Shown here piece after piece: positions 1 to 5,372 of a stretch of DNA of 5,372 nucleotides (position 1 is the first letter of the stretch; the number at the start of each line of letters is the position of its first letter). Below the pieces are notes generated by a model, which was given only the letters and a program-made list of their open reading frames with translations, was not told the origin of the DNA and did not search any database. Made by a program: the position numbers and the translations under genes. Source of the stretch: JAGTVG01 sp964389805 (lineage in GTDB: Bacteria > Bacteroidota > Bacteroidia > Cytophagales > Cyclobacteriaceae); contig CAYMFU010000276.1 in NCBI GenBank assembly GCA_964389805.1, positions 1 to 5,372 of the forward strand, given 5' to 3'.

Positions 1-261
1 AACTGCGAGATCAATGGACCGTATATGCACGATGGCCGGTTTAAAACCCTTGATGAAGTGATTGATTTTTACTCTGAAGGACTGGTTTATTCTGACTACG
101 TAGATCCTTTGATGAAAAATGTGCGCGAGCATGGAGTGCTATTAACAGATGAAGAAAAATCAGATCTGAAAGCCTTCCTTTTAACACTGACGGATAACGA
201 ATTGCTGACTAATCCGGCTTATGGGCCTCCTTCGGATATTGGGGAGTACCTGGCCAGATGA
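1..261 (+). CDS. Di-haem cytochrome c peroxidase (MauG/CcpA family), C-terminal fragment
   Basis: This is the 3' end of a gene that begins before the window; 86 codons are visible, read in frame from base 1 to the TGA at 259-261. The peptide opens with NCEINGPYMHDGRFKTLDEV, and the PYMHDGRF-TL-EVIDFY block is typical of the C-terminal haem domain of bacterial di-haem cytochrome c peroxidases and MauG-like proteins. A second family-like block follows: LTDEEKSDLKAFLLTLTDNELLTNP, the helix and tail that usually close these proteins. Known members are periplasmic, carry two c-type haems and reduce hydrogen peroxide or carry out related oxidations. The CXXCH haem-binding motifs lie upstream, outside the window, so haem content and exact activity cannot be checked. 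The ATG at base 25 is the internal Met of the YMHDG motif, not a start. The gene ends 27 bases from the convergent hydrolase gene and shows no link to the efflux operon. Confidence 0.85.
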   Translation, partial: NCEINGPYMHDGRFKTLDEVIDFYSEGLVYSDYVDPLMKNVREHGVLLTDEEKSDLKAFLLTLTDNELLTNPAYGPPSDIGEYLAR

Positions 262-288
262 TTGTATTTCCACAGTTTTTTTAAAAAG

Positions 289-1110
289 TTATCTGCTTTT
301 CCAAGATTCTTCGAGATGTTTTGCAGTTTCCTTGATCAGGTCGTTATGGCCTGCCGGTAGTATAGTAATGTTCGATTCGATCTTTTTGTTGTCCTCTATA
401 AACCTGAAATGTCTTTCAAGAATTATCTTATCCTCCTTTCCAAGGAAAATGAATATCTGGACCTTATGCTTAATTAGTAAATTAATGATTCGATCTTTAC
501 TTAAGCGAAGTTTTCGCAAGAACATCCAGGTATAAAACACTTTTTCGCGCTTCTCCAGTGAATTCATCTGTGTTTTCGCAAATCGTATTATTCCAGGATG
601 TATCAATCTCAGGGTAGCCATTGAATCGGAGAATTTAAAAAAGAAATCCGGGTGATGTACAAAGTATTTGAATAAAGACCTGGTGGCTCTGGACCCAGTT
701 CCCAGGTTATACCAAATATTCGTCCTGAAACCATCTGGCGCTATTAATAGCATCTTCTCAGTTCTTTCTGGAAATAGTTCCAGTAGTGCGATAGACATTT
801 TAGCTCCAATACTGAAACCGATGTTAGTAAATGCGGCAACGTGGTTCTTGTCAAAGAAATTTTGGAAAAAATCCTTTAAAATATCCTTTGTGGCAGGGAT
901 TCCTGATTTAATGGTGGTATCATCTCCGTGAAATGGCAGGTTGAAGCAGTATATGGTATATTCCTGCCCAAAAATAGATTCAAAAGGCGCAAAATAGCTG
1001 TTGTCCTGGCCAAATCCATGAAAAGCTAGAGCATTTTTAATTCCCTTACCGATCTTAATAAATTTAAGATCCGATATATTTTCTTCTTCGATATTTCCAA
1101 AAGCGGCCAA
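289..1110 (-). CDS. Alpha/beta-fold hydrolase, 273 aa
   Basis: This is a probable cytoplasmic serine hydrolase of the alpha/beta superfamily. The oxyanion-loop motif HGFGQ is at residues 31-35, followed by LPFHGDD at 58-64. The nucleophile elbow GFSIG (98-102) places the serine at residue 100. GKEDK (224-228) supplies the likely acid Asp227, and PAGHND (252-257) the likely catalytic His255. All three triad members are therefore present in the right order, and the length is normal for the family. A variable cap region lies at about 130-210 and is rich in aromatic and basic residues. No signal peptide is seen. The start is a TTG codon at 1108-1110: there is no in-frame ATG between the upstream stop (TAG, complement of 1132-1134) and the HGFGQ motif. 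A candidate promoter 35 bases upstream fits this start. The substrate is unknown; esterase, lipase-like or C-C hydrolase activity are all possible. It is convergent with the peroxidase gene and divergent from the efflux operon. Confidence 0.85.
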   Translation of the reverse strand: MAAFGNIEEENISDLKFIKIGKGIKNALAFHGFGQDNSYFAPFESIFGQEYTIYCFNLPFHGDDTTIKSGIPATKDILKDFFQNFFDKNHVAAFTNIGFSIGAKMSIALLELFPERTEKMLLIAPDGFRTNIWYNLGTGSRATRSLFKYFVHHPDFFFKFSDSMATLRLIHPGIIRFAKTQMNSLEKREKVFYTWMFLRKLRLSKDRIINLLIKHKVQIFIFLGKEDKIILERHFRFIEDNKKIESNITILPAGHNDLIKETAKHLEESWKSR

Positions 1111-1506
1111 AACGATGAAAAAGTTTGTATGCTATCACTTCTTGTAAACTTAGTGTAAATACTTCGAAATGCAATAAGTTGAATGAGTTTGAAATAAAAA
1201 GGATACGGAAAATATTCTAATACACAATTAATCGCCAACATCCTGCCACTTATATTAAATTTGGTTTTTGTTCTTGCCTTATTACGAGTTGTCTTCATCA
1301 TTGGGATACTACTGGTTTTGATCCTGGCACATGGGCTAGGGTATAAATCAGCAGGATTGAATTCATATGTAAGTGACCGGATATCCTCATTCAATACCAC
1401 TGAAGTAAATTTTAGCAAACTTTTAACAGGTTCTTCCAAACCTTTTTCCTTCAATAAAGTATACTAGTAAAAAACTTAGAAGAATTTTAAAGTTTCCAAC
1501 GTTCCG
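1111..1506. other. 396-base gap between divergent genes, no convincing gene
   Basis: This AT-rich stretch separates the hydrolase gene (leftward) from the efflux operon (rightward). It contains the candidate hydrolase promoter at 1145-1175 and must also hold the operon's promoter and operator, though I could not find a clear TAnnTTTG element for the rightward direction. Two weak opposing reading frames cross it. One is on the + strand at 1261-1467 (68 codons, one hydrophobic stretch near the start); the other is on the - strand at 1454-1026 (142 codons). Both can begin only at TTG for their full length, show no recognised motif, and overlap each other. The - strand frame also runs into the hydrolase gene. 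Short palindromes occur at 1379-1386 (GGATATCC) and 1458-1465 (AGTATACT); the second lies 41 bases before the regulator's ATG and is a possible but unproven operator. No tRNA-like or strong hairpin structure was noticed. Confidence 0.5.
1145..1175 (-). promoter_or_regulatory. Candidate Bacteroidota-type promoter for the hydrolase gene
   Basis: Read on the - strand, ATTG (complement of 1172-1175) is followed by exactly 19 bases and then TAAGTTTA (complement of 1145-1152). This resembles the known Bacteroidota primary sigma consensus, TTTG or TTG at about -33 and TAnnTTTG at -7 with about 19 bases between; only the last base of the -7 element differs. Transcription would start near 1138, giving a leader of roughly 28 bases before the TTG start at 1110. 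The match was found by eye in AT-rich DNA, so chance similarity is possible. Confidence 0.35.
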
Positions 1507-2133
1507 ATGGAGGATATATCAGATAAAATATTAGAAACAGCAGGAAGTTTATTCCTCAAATATGGAGTAAAAAGTATCAGTATGGATGATATTGCAAGAG
1601 ATTTATCCATATCAAAAAAAACAATTTATCATTTTTTCAAGGACAAGAATGAAATTGTATATCTCATTTCCGAAAGATTTCTGCAAGAACAAGAAGATAA
1701 ATTCGATAAAGTACAGAATGAATCCCAGGATCCTATTGAGCTGCTATACGGCGGAACTCTGCATGCCCGGGAGATCTTTGAAAAGATAAATCCTTACGTA
1801 TTGTTTGACATCAGGAAATATTACAGGGATGCCTGGTGTTTATACCTGGATTTTGAGAAGAATGTGATGTATCGATCGTTGATTTCTACCCTAGAGGAGG
1901 GTATTCAAAAAGGGTTATTCAGGGCCGATATTGATGTTCATATACTGGGTACGCTACGAATGGAAGAAATAAAGATTGCTTTTGATAAGGAGGTGTTCCC
2001 AGATGAATCCTTTAATTTCAAAGAAGTCCAGTATCAGATCCTGGATCACTTTTTCTACGGCATAATGACCGATAAGGGGAATGCCTTATTAAATAAGTAC
2101 AAAGAAAATTATGTTACAAATGATCAGATATAG
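1507..2133 (+). CDS. TetR/AcrR-family transcriptional regulator, 208 aa
   Basis: This is a DNA-binding repressor-type protein that probably controls the efflux genes behind it. Residues 5-52 form the typical TetR N-terminal domain. The pattern ILETAGSLFLKYGVKSISM is followed by the helix-turn-helix DDIARDLSISKKTIYHFFKDK (about 27-47), with the usual T-I-Y-HF-KDK-E recognition-helix ending. The remaining 150 or so residues are helical, rich in aromatic and acidic residues, and unlike any ligand-binding domain I can name, so the inducer is unknown. The length is normal. The ATG at 1507 starts directly at the TetR domain; the upstream bases show no Shine-Dalgarno site, as is common in Bacteroidota. 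The gene's end overlaps the start of the TolC-like gene by 23 bases, so the two are surely co-transcribed. Being first in the operon suggests autoregulation; that is inferred from position only. Confidence 0.93.
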   Translation: MEDISDKILETAGSLFLKYGVKSISMDDIARDLSISKKTIYHFFKDKNEIVYLISERFLQEQEDKFDKVQNESQDPIELLYGGTLHAREIFEKINPYVLFDIRKYYRDAWCLYLDFEKNVMYRSLISTLEEGIQKGLFRADIDVHILGTLRMEEIKIAFDKEVFPDESFNFKEVQYQILDHFFYGIMTDKGNALLNKYKENYVTNDQI

Positions 2134-3514
2134 AATCATTCATATAGTAATTATACTTGCCATAATGCCTTTCATAGCGCTTGGAGGGAATTTGGATGAA
2201 CCGGAAGAGGAAGTAAAATACTTTACATTACAGGAATGTATAGATTACGCTATCACCAATAATCAGAGTGTAAAAATTGCGGAATTGGAGAAAAAGGTAT
2301 CACGAGCCAAGGTAGGGGAGTATTTATCCCAGGGCTTGCCGCAGGTAGATGCCAGTCTTAATTTCAACAAGAATTTCACCATTATGAAAACTTTCATTCC
2401 TGAAAAGATCTTCAATCCGAGCGCTCCTGATGATGCCTTTATGGAAGTGGCTTTTGGAACACCGTATGATGGTTTGATTGGTTTGAATGTGTCCCAAATG
2501 ATATTCAAAGGCTCATTCTTTGTGGGCATGTCGGCTACAAAAACCTTTGTTGAATTATCCACAAGGGAGCATATACAAACCCAGATCGATGTAGTTGAGG
2601 CAGTTTCCAAGGCTTATTATACAGTTTTAGTAAATGAGATTGGTATCAATTTGCTGGCAGCGAACCAGAGCAGACTTGATTCATTGCTTAATGATACGAG
2701 GGTGATGTTTGAAAATGGATTTGCCGAAAAGATAGATGTCAACAGGACACAGGTGGAATTCAATAATGTAAATACACAGTTAACAAATGCCCGGAAGCTT
2801 TTGATCATTAGCAAGCAGTTATTAAAATATCAGATGGGCATGCCTGTTGCAGAGGCATTGGAAATTACCGAAAAACTGGAGGATATGGAGTTTCAGATTG
2901 AGGAGCTTTTCGATCTTGAAACCAGTTATCAGAGAAGGATAGATTATTCAGTACTTCAAACAAGGGAAGAACTGGCCTATTTGAACATGAAAAACAATAA
3001 GGTACAATATATCCCCAATATTGATCTGGTCCTCGGATGGGGTATGAATGCTGGGGTTCGGGACTTCAACAGCCTTTGGAAATTTGGGGATCCTATGGTA
3101 TGGCCAAACTATCAGGTGGCGGGTATTGCCATGTATATTCCCATTTTTGATGGGTTATACAAATCAAAGCTGATCCAGCAGAACAAGCTCCAGATCCAGC
3201 AGCTCGGTTATCAGAAGAAAATGCTTGAAAATTCAATTAACCTTGAAGTTGATGACAAAAAAACCAGTGTTCAGTCCAACCTGGACCAGCTTGATAATCA
3301 GACAGAAAATATGAAGCTGGCTGAAGAAGTATATAACACCTCAAGGATAAAGTACCAGGAGGGAGTTGGTTCAAACCTTGAAGTTATTGAAGCAGACAAT
3401 GCCTATGTGGCTGCTCAAACCAATTATTACACTGCCTTATATGATGCCTTATTATCAAAAATAGAACTTGAAAAAGCACTAGGAGTATTAGACATAAATT
3501 ATAATGAAGAATAA
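2111..3514 (+). CDS. TolC-like outer membrane efflux protein, 467 aa
   Basis: This is the outer membrane channel of a tripartite efflux pump. Residues 1-25 form a Sec signal peptide: basic start (RYR), hydrophobic core IIHIVIILAIMPFIAL, and probable cleavage around ALGG. The mature protein opens with FTLQECIDYAITNNQSVKIAE (38-58), the classic OEP/TolC N-terminal helix. The two structural repeats are visible: FENGFAEKIDVNRTQVEFNN (200-219) is mirrored by YQEGVGSNLEVIEADNAYVA (415-434). Strand-like segments fall at 121-140 and about 300-350 (PNIDLVLGWG, then IPIFDGLYKS), and long helices rich in Gln, Asn, Glu and Lys lie between. The length matches the family. The ATG at 2111 lies inside the regulator gene; an ATG at 2120 (residue 4) is an equally good start and leaves the signal peptide intact. 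The gene's end overlaps the adaptor gene by 11 bases. Known homologues assemble as trimers that span the outer membrane and periplasm. Confidence 0.94.
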   Translation: MLQMIRYRIIHIVIILAIMPFIALGGNLDEPEEEVKYFTLQECIDYAITNNQSVKIAELEKKVSRAKVGEYLSQGLPQVDASLNFNKNFTIMKTFIPEKIFNPSAPDDAFMEVAFGTPYDGLIGLNVSQMIFKGSFFVGMSATKTFVELSTREHIQTQIDVVEAVSKAYYTVLVNEIGINLLAANQSRLDSLLNDTRVMFENGFAEKIDVNRTQVEFNNVNTQLTNARKLLIISKQLLKYQMGMPVAEALEITEKLEDMEFQIEELFDLETSYQRRIDYSVLQTREELAYLNMKNNKVQYIPNIDLVLGWGMNAGVRDFNSLWKFGDPMVWPNYQVAGIAMYIPIFDGLYKSKLIQQNKLQIQQLGYQKKMLENSINLEVDDKKTSVQSNLDQLDNQTENMKLAEEVYNTSRIKYQEGVGSNLEVIEADNAYVAAQTNYYTALYDALLSKIELEKALGVLDINYNEE

Positions 3515-4670
3515 TATGAAATTCAGCAAAATCCTATCAATATTAATTGCAGGCCTTTTAGTGGCCTCATGCCAGAATTCCAGCACACTGGATGAAAAAA
3601 AGGCTGAATTGAAAGCCAAAAAAGCTGAGGTAGCAACTTTGAAAAACTCGATCAGTCAGTTAGAGCAGGAAATCGCTGATCTGGATCCCGAATTTGCAAA
3701 GGCAAACCGTAAAGCCACTTTGATAACCACCATACCGGTGGCAAAAGGCCATTTTGAAAGTTTTATCGAAGTAAGCGGTTCAGTGGAATCGAGGAGGAAT
3801 GTGGTGATCTCAGCTGAAACGCCTGGTTTGATTGAAAAGATCTATGTGGTTGAAGGGGAAGCTGTGAAGGCAGGGCAAACGATGATACGCCTAAACAATG
3901 AAATATTGATGCGGAGTTATGAAGAATTAAAAACAAGTTACGACCTGGCTAAAACAATGTACGAAAGGCAATCTAATCTCTGGGAGCAGAAGATCGGTAC
4001 TGAAATGCAATACCTGGAGGCAAAGAACCGTAAGGAAGCATTGGAGAATCAGATAAAAACCCTGAGGTCTCAAATTGAGAAAACGTATATTAAGGCGCCT
4101 TTTACAGGGACTATTGACCAGCTTGAGGCAAAACTTGGCCAGTATGCTCAACCAACTGTACCCCTGATCAGACTTGTAAGTTTGGAGAACCTGTATATAA
4201 AGGCCGATGTGTCTGAAGCTTATATCGGATCTATTAAAAAAGGCGATCCGACAACGGTAACATTTGCATCCATAAATCAGGAATTTCAAACAAAAATCTC
4301 ATCTATTGGTCAGGTGATAAACCGCGATAACAGGACATTTACCGTTGAAGTAAAGGTGCCTCAGCTTCCGGTTCCACTTAAGCCAAATCTGGTAGCAGTT
4401 GTTAAAATCAAAGATTTTGAATCTAATGATGCTACGGTAGTGCCCAATAACCTGATTCAAAAAGACAGCAGAGGCGATTATGTTTATATAATAGCTAAGA
4501 ATTCTGAAAATCTTGTTGCAAAAAAAGTGCCTGTTGAAAGAGGGAAGACCTATAAGAACCAGACCATGATCATTAATGGCCTTAACGGGGATGAAGAATT
4601 GATCAATGATGGTTTCCGTGATGTGAATGATGGAGTCAATGTGAAAGTGGTTGAAGGATCAGTAATCTGA
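3504..4670 (+). CDS. RND efflux periplasmic adaptor (membrane fusion protein), lipoprotein, 388 aa
   Basis: This is the HlyD/AcrA-type adaptor that links the inner-membrane permease to the TolC-like duct. A lipoprotein signal peptide ends in the lipobox LVASC, so Cys23 would be lipidated. Residues 29-62 are a Lys/Glu/Ala-rich heptad-like coiled coil placed before the barrel; I recall this as frequent in Bacteroidota adaptors. The first lipoyl half is at about 97-132 (ISAETPGLIEKIYVVEGEAVKAGQ). A helical hairpin follows at 134-192, then the second lipoyl half at 194-228 (TYIKAPFTGTIDQLEAKLGQ). The beta-barrel is at about 229-305, and the membrane-proximal domain runs to the end (VVPNNLIQK, DYVYII, KKVPVERG). 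Length and domain order are normal. The ATG at 3504 overlaps the TolC-like gene by 11 bases. A second ATG at 3516 (residue 5, MKFSKIL) begins one base after that gene's stop and gives a more usual lipoprotein signal, so the start is uncertain by four codons. Confidence 0.95.
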   Translation: MKNNMKFSKILSILIAGLLVASCQNSSTLDEKKAELKAKKAEVATLKNSISQLEQEIADLDPEFAKANRKATLITTIPVAKGHFESFIEVSGSVESRRNVVISAETPGLIEKIYVVEGEAVKAGQTMIRLNNEILMRSYEELKTSYDLAKTMYERQSNLWEQKIGTEMQYLEAKNRKEALENQIKTLRSQIEKTYIKAPFTGTIDQLEAKLGQYAQPTVPLIRLVSLENLYIKADVSEAYIGSIKKGDPTTVTFASINQEFQTKISSIGQVINRDNRTFTVEVKVPQLPVPLKPNLVAVVKIKDFESNDATVVPNNLIQKDSRGDYVYIIAKNSENLVAKKVPVERGKTYKNQTMIINGLNGDEELINDGFRDVNDGVNVKVVEGSVI

Positions 4671-4686
4671 TATTAAAAACAGTAAA

Positions 4687-5372
4687 ATGGTGGATAAAAA
4701 AGATTCAAAAAAATCGATTGTCAGGGAATTTGGCCTGAGTACACTTTCGATCAATAACAGGACCAGTATTGTAATATTGACATTAATCATTGTTTTCCTT
4801 GGAGTAAACGCATACCTGACCATTCCTAAGGAAATGGCGCCCGAGGTTAAAATACCTTATGTTCATGTGAGTACCCCCTATCCCGGCAATTCACCGGTTG
4901 ATATTGAGAATTTGATCACCAGACCGATCGAAAAGGAAATAAAACCTATAACAGGAATCAAGAATATTACATCTACCTCTATTCAGGACTTTTCGATCAT
5001 TCTGGTTGAATTCAATCCGGAAGAAGATATCACGAAAGCACTGCAGGATGTAAAGGATGCGGTTGATAAGGCAAAAAGCGAGTTGCCCAGTGACCTGGAT
5101 ACAGACCCAAATGTAATTGATATTGACATTAATGAGATGCCCATTCTTTATGTCAATCTATATGGAAATTATACCTTAAATGAACTGAAGAAATATGCAG
5201 AGGTCCTTGAGGATGAAATTGAGAAATTGCCAGAGATCTCTAAATGCGAAATAAAAGGTGCCCTGGAAAGAGAGATAAGGATAGATGCTGACATACATAA
5301 AATGGATGCCACCATGGTGAATTTCGGGGATATCATGAATGCCATAGCAGCAGAAAACATAACCATGTCAGG
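4687..5372 (+). CDS. RND efflux permease (AcrB/HAE1-like), N-terminal part, runs off the window
   Basis: This is the proton-driven inner-membrane pump of the system; 228 codons are open from the ATG at 4687 to the right edge with no stop. A polar N-terminal stretch of about 20 residues (MVDKKDSKKSIVREFGLSTL) precedes the first membrane helix, roughly residues 27-45 (SIVILTLIIVFLGVNAYLT). After it comes the family signature IPKEMAPEVKIPYVHVSTPY, then PGNSPVDIENLITRPIEKEI, matching the start of the porter domain in RND permeases. Further family-like parts are PITGIKNITSTSIQD, VKDAVDKAKSELPSDLDTDP, and the GALEREIRIDADIHKMDA block, which corresponds to the G-REREI-I-VD segment of relatives. Family members usually have about 1000-1100 residues and 12 membrane helices, so roughly a fifth is seen. 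The proton-relay residues in the fourth and tenth helices lie outside, and drug or metal specificity cannot be judged. The gene starts 16 A/T-rich bases after the adaptor stop and is in the same operon. Confidence 0.93.
   Translation, partial: MVDKKDSKKSIVREFGLSTLSINNRTSIVILTLIIVFLGVNAYLTIPKEMAPEVKIPYVHVSTPYPGNSPVDIENLITRPIEKEIKPITGIKNITSTSIQDFSIILVEFNPEEDITKALQDVKDAVDKAKSELPSDLDTDPNVIDIDINEMPILYVNLYGNYTLNELKKYAEVLEDEIEKLPEISKCEIKGALEREIRIDADIHKMDATMVNFGDIMNAIAAENITMS

Noticed and set aside
276..287. T7A5 tract between the convergent peroxidase and hydrolase genes as a two-way terminator
   Set aside because: No GC-rich stem precedes the T-run on either strand, so an intrinsic terminator cannot be supported in the 27-base gap.
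1026..1454. 142-codon reading frame on the - strand in the gap and overlapping the hydrolase start
   Set aside because: Its full length needs a TTG start, it overlaps the hydrolase coding region out of frame by 85 bases, and the peptide is basic and low in recognisable structure. Kept only as a note in the gap entry.
1261..1467. 68-codon + strand frame encoding a possible small membrane protein
   Set aside because: It has only a TTG start, no ATG or GTG within the first part, no ribosome-binding signal and no recognised family. The hydrophobic run alone is not enough to call a gene.
1586..1789. 67-codon + strand frame inside the TetR gene, and the 221-535 frame opposite the hydrolase
   Set aside because: They are out-of-frame readings of strongly supported genes and show no motif of their own.
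3927..4289. 120-codon - strand frame inside the adaptor gene, and similar frames at 2263-2610, 2617-2814, 668-931 and 5169-5366
   Set aside because: Each lies opposite a well-supported gene with clear family motifs; they are antisense shadows without recognisable domains.
1..5372. Search by eye for CRISPR repeats, tRNA or rRNA genes, insertion-sequence ends and transposases
   Set aside because: No spaced direct repeats, cloverleaf-like segments, long inverted repeats or transposase motifs were seen; gene content looks like ordinary chromosome.

Overview
The window looks like AT-rich chromosomal DNA from a member of the Bacteroidota. Three things point there: a lipoprotein RND adaptor with a coiled coil between its lipobox and its barrel, A-rich leaders in place of Shine-Dalgarno sites, and a candidate Bacteroidota-type promoter (ATTG, 19 bases, TAAGTTTA). 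The assignment comes from gene style, not from a database search.

Layout: positions 1-261 hold the 3' end of a di-haem cytochrome c peroxidase (MauG/CcpA family) gene on the + strand. It converges, 27 bases apart, with an alpha/beta hydrolase gene on the - strand (289-1110, TTG start). A 396-base gap without a convincing gene follows (1111-1506); it holds the candidate hydrolase promoter and presumably the control region of the next operon. From 1507 to the right edge there is a tight + strand operon: TetR-family regulator, TolC-like outer membrane factor, membrane fusion lipoprotein, and the start of an RND inner-membrane permease that runs off the window.

The last four genes form a complete tripartite efflux system with its own regulator. 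The permease would take up substrate from the periplasm or inner membrane using the proton gradient, the adaptor would bridge the periplasm, and the TolC-like protein would form the outer membrane duct. The TetR protein is the first gene of the operon and overlaps the TolC gene by 23 bases, so it probably represses its own operon until a ligand binds. The substrate cannot be read from the sequence. The hydrolase is divergent from the operon, and nothing ties it functionally to the pump.

I found no mobile element, CRISPR array, RNA gene or clear new system. The window is best described as an ordinary RND efflux locus with a few details worth checking: the start and promoter of the hydrolase, the overlapping start codons in the operon, and the long gap.
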